DNA of 64,000 bases from Leptotrichia wadei (GTDB taxonomy: Bacteria; Fusobacteriota; Fusobacteriia; Fusobacteriales; Leptotrichiaceae): the NCBI RefSeq assembly GCF_007990545.2, contig NZ_AP019829.2:1798001-1862000 (forward strand), given 5' to 3'. Of the stretch, positions 54,388 to 63,716 are shown piece by piece; within the stretch, counting starts at the first letter, position 1, and each line of letters opens with the position of its first letter. The notes under the pieces are model-generated. The model saw nothing but the letters and a program-made list of their open reading frames with translations. It was not told where the DNA came from and searched no databases. Both the position numbers and the translations under genes were made by a program.

Positions 54388-57300
54388 TCATAAAATCTCA
54401 TTAACTGAATAATCAGAAAAAATTTTTTCTCCATCTTCCAGCAATTTTTTCAACATAATTTTTTTCTCAATCGGCAAGTATTCCAAAAAAATATTTTTTG
54501 CATTTTTTCTTTCCTTTTTTGTAGAATCCTGTAAAAATACTATATTTTCAGGAACTTCAATTTGAATATTCAGCTCTTTAATATTGCTTTTATCTAACTT
54601 TTCCGTCTTTATCATAAAATCTTCAGAATTTACTATTACACAAAATCTTTTTTCCACTTCCTTACTTTTATTTTCATCTTCAGTTTTACTTTCACTTAAA
54701 TTTTTAGTATTTTCTACATTTTGATTTTTTTTTTGATTATCTTCTCCAATTTTTACATAATTTTCATTTGGGTTTTCTGCCTGATTATTTTTTAATTCAA
54801 TTTCTTCAATTTTTTTATACTCTAACAGTTTCAGGTCTTCTTCAGTTTCAAAATTCTCATTAATTTCAAAATTTTGAATATTTTCAATAGTTTCATAACC
54901 AATTTCATTTTGCATTGAAAAATACGATTTTATAATATTTTCCAGTTCTTGTGTGTTTTTATAATTGTAAAATAATGTAAATGGATAATCATTTTCCAAA
55001 TATTCTTCATTTATATCAAAATATGATTTTATAAAATTATTAAAAACTGACTTTTTTTCAGAATTTATTATAATCTGACTTTTTTTATTGGTCATTTTTT
55101 TATAATATATTCCAATTGTAAGCAAAAAGTTTTCAAAGTCTGACATTTTATATTTATATTTTTCTTCTTCATTAAATATATTTTTTATAATCAAGTTTTT
55201 ATTTTGTCTAAAAAATTGAGAAAGTAAACTTTTAGTTTGTGAATTATATTCCATTTCTCCAATTAAAAATTCTTTTATTTTTTTAAAAATTCCAACTTGT
55301 GTATGGTCATAACATTTAAAACTATAATCCTTTTTTACCAAAATATTTACAATACTATGACTTGCAGTCTGTTTTACATCTTCAATTTTCACAGTAAAAT
55401 TCCAATTATAATACTGATTCAATAATATTAACAAATTTGAAATACTATAATCAAGCCGTCCAATAAATTTTCTCCCCTGAAAAAGTGAAACTTGATCAAA
55501 TTCCATTTTCATCGTAATTTTCTTTTCTAAATCCAGCTCAATATTCGTATAGAAAATTGACTTCATTGGAAAAGATGTGTTAAAAAGCGAATGATAATAA
55601 GACAAAGTATCATCCTTCAGCTGTGATACCTTCACATCCTCAATATACACCTTCGTATAATATCTGTCCTGAAACATCTCTGTCTTCAATTTGTAGACAA
55701 TATCATAAAATAAATTTTCATTCAGTTCCTTAAAATACTCTCCAGAATTAAACCAGACAGCATTTCTGCTAAAAAATCCTTTCTGCTTTATGTCAAACAT
55801 TATATGATTCTTATTTTCTCCAATGAACTTTATATTTTCAAAAAGCACATTATTTGTCCTGAAAGTTGGCATTGGATTTCCGAAGCCAAACGGCTTTAAA
55901 AGTTCTATCACTTGAAAAAATTCATAAGAAACTTTTTGAATCGGAATTTGCTTGTCAATTTCTATTATTTTTACAAAATCCTCCTCCTTCAGTTTTGTCT
56001 TTGCAAATTTATTAATTTTTTCCTTAAATAATTCCAAATTTTTTATTCCAATCGTAAATCCAGCCGCTCCAGAATGTCCCCCAAACTTCAAAAAAAGTTC
56101 AGGCATCGACTGCAACGCCTCCAAAATGTTAAAATTCCCGATACTTCGGCAAGATCCAACCGCTATCCCTTCATCTTCCTTCACTTCAATGATAATCGCA
56201 GGCTTGTAATATTTATCCACAATTTTGGAAGCCGCTATACCAATTACTCCGTGGTGATATTCAGGTGAATAGTCTACAATTACATAATCTTCCTTCAAAT
56301 CGCTTTCTTCAATATGCTTTTCCACTTTCTCCACAATTTCATTCTGCAGTTCTTTCCGCTCAAAATTCTTATTAATAAGTTCCTTTACGATTATCTCAAT
56401 TTCCCTGTCATTATCAGAAATCAAAAGCTTTACAACCATTTTCGCATCTTTAAGTCTTCCAGCCGCATTAAACACAGGTGCTATAACAAATCCCACATCA
56501 TACGAATTATACTCAGTTTTCTCATTAAAATCCGAATTTTGTGTATTAAATAATTTATATAACAAAAATCTAAGCCCCTTATTTTTTGAACGATTAAGCT
56601 GCTCTAACCCAAATTTAGTCAAAATTCTATTTTCTTGGACAAGTGGCACAATATCTGCAACCGTACCAATTGCCACCAAATCGAGATACTTATATGCTTT
56701 TACTTTTTTCCCAATTCTTTCATAAAGACAAAGAATCACCATAAAAATAGTCCCAACTCCCGCCAGAAACTCAAAGGAAAACTTATTTTCAGGACGTTTC
56801 GGATTAACAACTGCAATAGCAGATGGAAGTTTTCCACCATGCAAATTATGATGATCCGTAATAATTATTGGTAAGTTTATAGAATTTGCAAACTCCACTT
56901 CAGGAAATGCTGTAATTCCACAATCCACAGTAATTACCAAATCTGCCCCAGATTCTTTTATTTTCTTCAAAGCCTCATTATTCAATCCATATCCTTCATC
57001 CCGAATTGGAATATAATAATTCACATTTTCAGCTCCAAGTTCCTTCAAAGCCATATACAAAATCGAAGTTGAAGTAATCCCATCTACATCGTAATCCCCA
57101 AATATCCAAATATTCTTTTTCTCCTCTATCGCCCTTTCAATTTCCAAAACCGTTTTTTCCATATCCTGAAGCCCATAAGGATTTTGAATATTCTCCATTT
57201 TAGGATTTAAAAACTTAATCACTTCCTTTTCACTTGTTATCCCCCGCGAATAAAGTATTTTTAAAATATCACTATCAATAAATGAATTTAAATTTGAACC

Positions 57301-57441
57301 TTCCACAATTTGTTTTTTATTTCCACTCTGTTTTATTTTTTTGGTCCTATCATCAACATTCTGTTTATTATCCCTTTCAATATATTCTCTTTCCTGTCGT
57401 GGATTAGGAATAATTTTCGCAGCCCATTTAGTTTTTCTCAT
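54388..57441 (-). CDS. recJ: Single-strand DNA exonuclease RecJ with a long C-terminal extension
   Basis: 1017 residues, far longer than the usual ~570. The DHH core has FGDYDVDGITSTSIL (115-127), VITVDCGI (169-176), IITDHHNLHGG (193-203) and, near 470, KFGGHSGAAGFT. The OB domain ends near residue 610. About 400 further residues follow: a region with hydrophobic and aromatic strands, then an E/K/N-rich low-complexity part (about 890-940). RecJ degrades 5' single strands in recombination and repair. The extension is of unknown function. GAGGGG precedes the start. Confidence 0.9.
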   Translation of the reverse strand: MRKTKWAAKIIPNPRQEREYIERDNKQNVDDRTKKIKQSGNKKQIVEGSNLNSFIDSDILKILYSRGITSEKEVIKFLNPKMENIQNPYGLQDMEKTVLEIERAIEEKKNIWIFGDYDVDGITSTSILYMALKELGAENVNYYIPIRDEGYGLNNEALKKIKESGADLVITVDCGITAFPEVEFANSINLPIIITDHHNLHGGKLPSAIAVVNPKRPENKFSFEFLAGVGTIFMVILCLYERIGKKVKAYKYLDLVAIGTVADIVPLVQENRILTKFGLEQLNRSKNKGLRFLLYKLFNTQNSDFNEKTEYNSYDVGFVIAPVFNAAGRLKDAKMVVKLLISDNDREIEIIVKELINKNFERKELQNEIVEKVEKHIEESDLKEDYVIVDYSPEYHHGVIGIAASKIVDKYYKPAIIIEVKEDEGIAVGSCRSIGNFNILEALQSMPELFLKFGGHSGAAGFTIGIKNLELFKEKINKFAKTKLKEEDFVKIIEIDKQIPIQKVSYEFFQVIELLKPFGFGNPMPTFRTNNVLFENIKFIGENKNHIMFDIKQKGFFSRNAVWFNSGEYFKELNENLFYDIVYKLKTEMFQDRYYTKVYIEDVKVSQLKDDTLSYYHSLFNTSFPMKSIFYTNIELDLEKKITMKMEFDQVSLFQGRKFIGRLDYSISNLLILLNQYYNWNFTVKIEDVKQTASHSIVNILVKKDYSFKCYDHTQVGIFKKIKEFLIGEMEYNSQTKSLLSQFFRQNKNLIIKNIFNEEEKYKYKMSDFENFLLTIGIYYKKMTNKKSQIIINSEKKSVFNNFIKSYFDINEEYLENDYPFTLFYNYKNTQELENIIKSYFSMQNEIGYETIENIQNFEINENFETEEDLKLLEYKKIEEIELKNNQAENPNENYVKIGEDNQKKNQNVENTKNLSESKTEDENKSKEVEKRFCVIVNSEDFMIKTEKLDKSNIKELNIQIEVPENIVFLQDSTKKERKNAKNIFLEYLPIEKKIMLKKLLEDGEKIFSDYSVNEIL

Positions 57442-57631
57442 AATTTTTTCCCCTCTTATTTTAAACTTTATTTTTATTATTACAACTTTCCCTTTAAGTA
57501 TTCAAATTAATAATTCTTATTTAAAAAAAAATCACAATATAGTTTAAACCATTTATCTGAATACCTAATAATTTTACCACATTTTTTTATCAAAATAAAT
57601 CCCAACTATTTTAAATATTTTCTCAAAATAA

Positions 57632-57658
57632 GAAAAATCCCCTAAAATAAAGGGGATT
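57632..57658 (-). terminator. Rho-independent terminator of the PFOR gene
   Basis: On the minus strand AATCCCC (57658-57652) pairs perfectly with GGGGATT (57642-57636) and leads into T residues. It lies 45 bases past the PFOR stop. Confidence 0.8.
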
Positions 57659-57702
57659 CTCTCACAAAAAGTTTAAATCATATTTTAATTAAAACCATAG
57701 AT

Positions 57703-60700
57703 TTACTCTTCTATTGAATAATCCATTGCTGCCAAACGTTTATAATAATTCCAACTATCTTTAGCATTTTTTAAATTTATTTCTAATAATTCTTTTGCCT
57801 TTTCAGGAAATTCTGCAGCTAAAGTCGCATATCTTCGTTCACCTAACAGGAATTCTTCATATTTTTCCCAAGCTGGATTTCTTGTATCCAATTGAAATGG
57901 ATTCTTTCCTCTTTCAGCTAATCTTGGATCAAATCTGAAAATTGGCCAGTATCCTACTTCTGTTGCCAGTTTTTCTTCTGTCTGGAATTTACCCATACCA
58001 GCCTTTATACCGTGTTCAATACAAGGTGAATAAGCTATTATTATTGATGGTCCTGGGTAGGATTCCGCTTCTCTTATCGCTTTTAATGTCTGATTTTGAT
58101 TCGCTCCCATCGACACTTTTGCCACATAAATATTTCCATAAGTCATTAATATTGCAGCCAAATCTTTTTTCTTAACTGGTTTCCCTGAAGCTGCAAATTT
58201 TGCAACTGCTCCAGTTCTTGAAGATTTCGACGATTGTCCTCCTGTATTTGAATAAACTTCCGTATCAAGCACAAGAATATTTACATCATCTCCAGAAGCT
58301 AGAACATGATCAAGTCCACCAAATCCAATATCATAGGCCCATCCATCTCCACCAAACATCCAGATAGATTTTTTAATTAAGTATTGTTTTAATTCTAAAA
58401 TTTCATCTATATTATTTTTTACTTTTTCATTTGCATTTTCAGCATTTTCTTTTTCTAATGCTGTTACTAATTCATCACGTATTTCAGTAGTTTTATCTCC
58501 ATTATCAAAGTTTTCTGCAAATTTATTGAACAATTCAGCAAGTACTGGCGAAACATCTTCTTTTACCTCTTTCATCCTTTTCAAAATTCTGTGCCGAATT
58601 GTATTTACAGCTTGAAACATCCCATATCCGTACTCAGCATTGTCTTCAAATAGTGAAGATGCCCACGCAGGTCCACAACCACTTTCTCCAGTTGTATACG
58701 GTGATGATGGTGTTGAAGCTCCGTAAATTGAAGAACATCCAGTCGCATTTGCTACGATCATTCTCTCTCCAAATAATTGTGTTACTAACTTAATATACGG
58801 TGTTTCTCCACAGCCTGCACAAGCTCCAGAAAACTCAAATAACGGTTTTGCAAATTGTGAACCTTTTACTGTATTTTTTCCTAAAATTTTGTCCTTATAT
58901 GAAACATTATTAAACAAATAATCTGTATACTCAACTTCGTTTTTTTCAATTTGAGATTGAGTAGATTTCATAACAATCGCCTTTCCACGTGGAGCAGGAC
59001 ACACATCCACACAAGCACTGCATCCTGTACAATCCAAAGGCGATACTTGAATCTTATAATTCAAATCATTCATTCCACGCCCCAAAGCCTTTATTGTTGG
59101 CATTCCTTCAGGTGCTTTTGCCATTTCTTCTTCATCTAATAAGAATGGTCTAATTACAGCATGTGGACAAACATAAGCACATTGATTACATTGTATACAT
59201 AAATCAGGCTGCCATTCTGGTACTTCTGAGGCTACTCCCCTTTTTTCATAATTTGCAGTTCCAGGTTGAAAACTTCCATCTACCATTCCATTTTCTATAA
59301 TTGATGAAACTGGTAACTCGTTACCCTTCATATGGTTTATTGGATCTACAATTTTCTTTATAAATTCAGGTTTTGCCGCTTCAATGATTTGTTCATTAAC
59401 TTCAAGATCTGCCCATTCTGGCAATACTTCAACTTCTTCTAATCCATCAACCCCTCTGTCAATTGCATCCCAGTTTTTCTGAACTACATCTTTTCCTTTT
59501 CTTCCGTAACTTCTTTGGGCATATTCTTTCATATATTCCTTTGCTTCTTCGTGTGGAATTACTTTTGAAAGATAGAAAAATGCTGATTGCATAATTGTAT
59601 TTGTTCTATTTCCCAATCCAATTTCTTTAGCTAATTTTGTTGCATTTATGATAAAAAATCTGATTTTTTTTCTTGCTAATTCTCTTTTTATCTCATTTGG
59701 AATATTTTTGACTAATTTTTCCTTATCCCAAATTGTATTTAATAAGAATGTTCCACCTTCTTTTAATCCTGAAATCATATCGTATTTTCCAAGATATGCA
59801 GGTGCTGAACATGCTACGAAACCTGGTCTTGTAACTAAGTAAGTAGAATGAATTGGATTTTTGCTAAATCTCAAGTGTGATCTTGTTACTCCTCCTGCTT
59901 TTTTTGAATCGTACGCAAAATAACCTTGCGCATACAAATCTGTTTTATCTCCAATAATTTTTATAGAGTTTTTATTCGCTCCAACTGTCCCATCTGAACC
60001 AAGTCCGTAAAATAAGCACTCTTTTACATCTTCATTTCCAGTGAAAACTTCATCTTCAAGTGCAAGGGATGTAAATGTCACATCATCAATAATTCCAATT
60101 GTAAAATTATTCTTAGGCTCTTTTTGTGCAATATTCTTGAACACTGCTATAATTTGTTCTGGCGTTGTATCCTTTGATGACAGTCCATATCTTCCACCGA
60201 CAATTTCAGGTGCATTTTCACGTCCATAGTAAAGTGCCTTTACATCCATATATAATGGCTCACCCAATGCTCCAGGCTCCTTTGTCCTGTCAAGTACAGC
60301 GATTTTTTTCACACTTTTCGGCATTGCATCAAAAAAATATCTGCTGGAAAAAGGACGATACAAGTGAACATTCAGCACACCTACATTTTCTCCATTTTTA
60401 TTCAGATAATCCACAACTTCCTTTATTGTTTCATTTACAGACCCCATTGCAATAATAACTTTTTCAGCAGTTTCTGAGCCATAATAAACAAAAGGTGCAT
60501 AGTTCCGTCCTGTTTTTTCGCTAATTTTTTTCATATAGTCATTTACAATATCAGGTACAGCTTCATAAAATTTATTTTGGGCTTCCCTTGCCTGAAAATA
60601 AATATCGTCATTCTGAGCTGTTCCCCTTGTTACAGGATTTTCTGGATTTAATGCTCTTTCCCTAAATTCCTGAACAGCTTTTTTATCAAGCAGGCTTTCA

Positions 60701-61272
60701 AGAAACTCATAATCCATAACCTCTATTTTATTTATCTCATGCGAAGTCCTAAATCCATCAAAAAAATGCATTACGGGTACTCTCGACTTAATTGCTGTTA
60801 AATGTGCAATTCCAGCAAGATCCATAACTTCCTGAACCGAACTTGTCGCAAGCATGGTCCATCCTGTCATTCTAGCAGAATAAATATCCTGATGATCTCC
60901 AAATATTGATAACGCCTGTGCAGAAATAGCCCTTGCCGCCACGTGCATTACACCTGGAAGCAATTCCCCAGCTATTTTATACATATTAGGTATTTTTAGC
61001 AGTAATCCTTGAGAAGCAGTAAACGTCGTAGTCAAAGCCCCAGTTTGCAACGATCCGTGTACAATCCCCGCAGCTCCAGCTTCCGATTGCATTTCCACAA
61101 CCTTTACCGGCATTCCAAATAAATTTTCCTTTCCGTATGATGCCCATTGATCTACAAGCTCTGACATAGTTGATGACGGAGTAATCGGATAAATTCCAGC
61201 AACTTCCGTAAATGCATAAGCTATATGAGCTGCAGCTTGGTTACCATCCATTGTTTTCATATTTTTTGTCAT
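57703..61272 (-). CDS. nifJ: Pyruvate:ferredoxin (flavodoxin) oxidoreductase
   Basis: 1189 residues from the ATG at 61272, with GGAGGG upstream; a TTG four codons earlier is less likely. Single-chain homodimeric PFOR: it oxidises pyruvate to acetyl-CoA and CO2 and reduces ferredoxin, central to anaerobic fermentation. Domains in order: pyruvate/TPP domain (GIYPITPSSTMSEL), domain II, the gamma/CoA domain, and two 4Fe-4S motifs (CIQCNQCAYVCPH and CTGCSACVDVCP). The TPP-binding C-terminal domain follows (GGDGWAYDIGFGG and DTEVYSNTGGQSS), plus the proximal-cluster cysteines including CAGCGETPY. Confidence 0.96.
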   Translation of the reverse strand: MTKNMKTMDGNQAAAHIAYAFTEVAGIYPITPSSTMSELVDQWASYGKENLFGMPVKVVEMQSEAGAAGIVHGSLQTGALTTTFTASQGLLLKIPNMYKIAGELLPGVMHVAARAISAQALSIFGDHQDIYSARMTGWTMLATSSVQEVMDLAGIAHLTAIKSRVPVMHFFDGFRTSHEINKIEVMDYEFLESLLDKKAVQEFRERALNPENPVTRGTAQNDDIYFQAREAQNKFYEAVPDIVNDYMKKISEKTGRNYAPFVYYGSETAEKVIIAMGSVNETIKEVVDYLNKNGENVGVLNVHLYRPFSSRYFFDAMPKSVKKIAVLDRTKEPGALGEPLYMDVKALYYGRENAPEIVGGRYGLSSKDTTPEQIIAVFKNIAQKEPKNNFTIGIIDDVTFTSLALEDEVFTGNEDVKECLFYGLGSDGTVGANKNSIKIIGDKTDLYAQGYFAYDSKKAGGVTRSHLRFSKNPIHSTYLVTRPGFVACSAPAYLGKYDMISGLKEGGTFLLNTIWDKEKLVKNIPNEIKRELARKKIRFFIINATKLAKEIGLGNRTNTIMQSAFFYLSKVIPHEEAKEYMKEYAQRSYGRKGKDVVQKNWDAIDRGVDGLEEVEVLPEWADLEVNEQIIEAAKPEFIKKIVDPINHMKGNELPVSSIIENGMVDGSFQPGTANYEKRGVASEVPEWQPDLCIQCNQCAYVCPHAVIRPFLLDEEEMAKAPEGMPTIKALGRGMNDLNYKIQVSPLDCTGCSACVDVCPAPRGKAIVMKSTQSQIEKNEVEYTDYLFNNVSYKDKILGKNTVKGSQFAKPLFEFSGACAGCGETPYIKLVTQLFGERMIVANATGCSSIYGASTPSSPYTTGESGCGPAWASSLFEDNAEYGYGMFQAVNTIRHRILKRMKEVKEDVSPVLAELFNKFAENFDNGDKTTEIRDELVTALEKENAENANEKVKNNIDEILELKQYLIKKSIWMFGGDGWAYDIGFGGLDHVLASGDDVNILVLDTEVYSNTGGQSSKSSRTGAVAKFAASGKPVKKKDLAAILMTYGNIYVAKVSMGANQNQTLKAIREAESYPGPSIIIAYSPCIEHGIKAGMGKFQTEEKLATEVGYWPIFRFDPRLAERGKNPFQLDTRNPAWEKYEEFLLGERRYATLAAEFPEKAKELLEINLKNAKDSWNYYKRLAAMDYSIEE

Positions 61273-61872
61273 TTTTCCCTCCAAATTAAAGAATTTTATA
61301 ATTTATTTACTTAACTTGCATTTATAAAATTCTAGCTATATATAATTATATATTTTCTAGTCCAAATTTGCAATTACTTTTTAACTTTTCTTTCTATTAT
61401 TTTTTATTTTTTGTAAATACACTATTTATAAGCTCAATAAATTTTATTCTTAGACATATAAATAATTATTTTTAATTTTTATAAAATTGTTATTAATAAA
61501 GATTTTTTCTGTAATTTTTATATTTTTTCTTTTTTTTATAAAGCAAAGGGGAACAGTTGCCATCCCCTTTGCAATCCCAGCTCGTCTAAGCATTTTTTAA
61601 ACAGATTCTAGTATAAATTAATCCGTCGGAGCATTTTTCTGTGCTGGCAAAACTGTTTGAGCATTGCGAGTTTTTTTTCAGTTCAGAAAAATGTCGTAGA
61701 CTAGCCATAGGTTGTAGGATTTGCGGCAATGAGCAATCCTACGAAAATAAAAAAGGAAAAACATAGTAATATAATAAAATATTTATTAACTAAAATATAC
61801 AGAAAATAATAAAAAACAATTTAGTTGAATGATTATGAATTAACTATCAAGCAACCCTATTATAAAAATAAA
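61273..61872. other. 600-base gap with repeats between cysW and PFOR
   Basis: No gene is seen. It contains the AAAGCAAAGGGG hairpin (61540-61570) and the 24-base stretch (61573-61596), both shared with the gap at 25.8-26.0 kb. An AAACAGATTCTAGTAT end of the MITE-like unit (about 61599-61614) and copy 2 of the structured repeat (61618-61743) follow. The tail GTTGAATGATTATGAATTA (about 61824-61842) matches bases after copy 1 at 34580, but about 58 extra bases intervene here. Confidence 0.6.
61618..61743. repeat. Structured 126-base repeat, copy 2
   Basis: Near-identical to 34435-34562 on the same strand, with a few changes in the loop (GCATTGCGAG in place of GCATAGCGGCGAG). Both stem-forming arms are kept: CATTTTTCTG with CAGAAAAATG, and GTAGGATT with AATCCTAC. 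Maintenance of pairing while loops diverge supports a folded element. Confidence 0.7.
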
Positions 61873-62715
61873 TTACTTAATAAATTTATTTTTAGATTTA
61901 TGCTCAATAATATTTTTTATAATCAGAATAAATATTGAAATTATTACCAAAAGTGAAGATACTGCAAATGCTGATACTATTGACTCTGATGAGCCTGATA
62001 GGTATAAAGCGTCTATTTCTAGTGGTAAAGTAAATGTTTTTCCTCTCGCTTTTGATAATGCATTTACTGCTCCAAATTCTCCTAACGCTCTTGCTGTACA
62101 AAGGATAATTCCATAAAAAAGTCCCCATTTTATTTGTGGTAATGTTATTTTTCTGAAAATTGTGAATCCGTCTGCTCCCATTAATGCAGCCGCTTCTTCC
62201 TCATCTTTTCCCTGTGCATTCAGAATCGGAACGATTTCTCTTGAAATAAAAGGGAAAGTTACAAATACAGTAGCTAAAATTACTCCTGGAATTGCAAATA
62301 CTATTTTTATGTCAAGTACAAAAAATTTATTTAGATGCTCAATATAAGGTGCTGCCCAGCCCATTCTTCCAAAGGTCATAATGAAGGCAAGACCTGCTAT
62401 TACTGGAGAAATCGAGAAAGGGATGTCTATTAGCGTTGCCAAAATATGTTTTCCACGAAATGAAAACTTTGTGAGAAGCCATGCTGCCGCCACTCCAAAA
62501 AAAGTATTTATAATTAATGCTGATATTGTTGCAATTACTGTTATTTTCAAAGCTGAAAGGACGTATTTATCTGTTAAGCTTCTTATGTAAAATGCCCAGC
62601 CTTTTTGAAGCGAATTTACAATAATTGCAATTAGCGGCAATACTAACATAATACCGACAAACAAAATACTTACTGCTATTAATACATACTTTATAATATT
62701 ATTTTTTTTATCCAT
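61873..62715 (-). CDS. cysW: Sulfate/thiosulfate ABC transporter permease CysW
   Basis: 280 residues from the ATG at 62715 (GGGGAAAG upstream). Six membrane segments. The binding-protein-dependent permease EAA loop is EEAAALMGADGFTIFRKITLPQIKWGL, followed by CTARALGEFGAVNALS, characteristic of CysW/CysT. It pairs with CysT to form the channel for sulfate or thiosulfate. It starts 16 bases after cysT. The expected cysA ATPase gene does not follow; the next plus or minus gene is PFOR. Confidence 0.9.
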   Translation of the reverse strand: MDKKNNIIKYVLIAVSILFVGIMLVLPLIAIIVNSLQKGWAFYIRSLTDKYVLSALKITVIATISALIINTFFGVAAAWLLTKFSFRGKHILATLIDIPFSISPVIAGLAFIMTFGRMGWAAPYIEHLNKFFVLDIKIVFAIPGVILATVFVTFPFISREIVPILNAQGKDEEEAAALMGADGFTIFRKITLPQIKWGLFYGIILCTARALGEFGAVNALSKARGKTFTLPLEIDALYLSGSSESIVSAFAVSSLLVIISIFILIIKNIIEHKSKNKFIK

Positions 62716-62731
62716 CACTCTTTCCCCTTTC

Positions 62732-63580
62732 CTAAACATTATTTGTCCGCTTGAACTGGTTCATTTGTACTAAATTTATTAAAAATAAAAGTATGAATGA
62801 AAATATTAGCATAACTAGAGCAATTACAGTTGCAGAAGGATAATCCACATAATTTAATTTTTGCATAATTACGTAGGAAACAACCTGTGTATGCTCTTTC
62901 AAGCTGTTTCCTGAAATGTAAATTACACTTCCATATTCTCCAAGCCCTCTTGAAAAGGCAAGTCCAAATCCTGTCAACAAAGCAGGTCTTATTTCAGGGG
63001 AAATTACTTTCCAAAAAGTCGTCTTCCCGTCTGCACCTAAGATGTATGCCGCTTCCTCGTACTGATTGTCTAGCTTTTCCAGAATTGGCTGAACTGCTCT
63101 TACCACGAAAGGAATTCCTACAAAAATTAAGGCAATTATTATCCCAATGTGAGTATATGAAATTTTTATCCCAATTTTTGCAAAATATTTTCCAACCATC
63201 CCAGTATCAGAATACATTTTTGAAAGTGTGATTCCTGCAACTGCAGTAGGCAAGGCAAAAGGCAATTCAAGCATTCCGTCTAAAAATCTTTTTCCAAAAA
63301 AGTCATATTTTACAAGCACCCACGCTAAAATTACTCCGAAAACACAGTTTACAGCGGCAGCGATAAATGAACAGATGACGCTTGTAAAAAATGCATTCAA
63401 AACTGGTTTTTCTGTTATAAGTTTCCAAAATTCAGAAGGTGATAGGCGAAAGGAGTAAACTAATATCGAGGCCAGCGGAATTAATATCAAGATTGACAGC
63501 ATTGTCAACGATATTCCAAATGTCAGTCCAAATCCTGGAATTACAGACTGCTCTTTTCTTCTTAATGCTAATATTTTCAT
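62732..63580 (-). CDS. cysT: Sulfate/thiosulfate ABC transporter permease CysT (CysU)
   Basis: 282 residues, six membrane segments. It begins MKILALRRKEQSVIPGFGLTFGISL. Conserved segments are MLELPFALPTAVAGITL and the EAA loop YEEAAYILGADGKTTFWKVISPEIRPAL, followed by FSRGLGEYGSVIYISGN. AAGGAGTG precedes the start. It forms the transmembrane heterodimer with CysW and receives sulfate from the periplasmic protein encoded just upstream. Confidence 0.92.
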   Translation of the reverse strand: MKILALRRKEQSVIPGFGLTFGISLTMLSILILIPLASILVYSFRLSPSEFWKLITEKPVLNAFFTSVICSFIAAAVNCVFGVILAWVLVKYDFFGKRFLDGMLELPFALPTAVAGITLSKMYSDTGMVGKYFAKIGIKISYTHIGIIIALIFVGIPFVVRAVQPILEKLDNQYEEAAYILGADGKTTFWKVISPEIRPALLTGFGLAFSRGLGEYGSVIYISGNSLKEHTQVVSYVIMQKLNYVDYPSATVIALVMLIFSFILLFLINLVQMNQFKRTNNV

Positions 63581-63716
63581 TTTTTCACTCCTTTTATAAC
63601 AATATCTCCAATTAAAAAATTTTTTGCCTATTCTCTTATGTTAAAAAAAAACTTTTGACAATGAACCTTTGCTGCACAAGTATTATTGCTATTTAATTTT
63701 GAAATAATTTATACTT

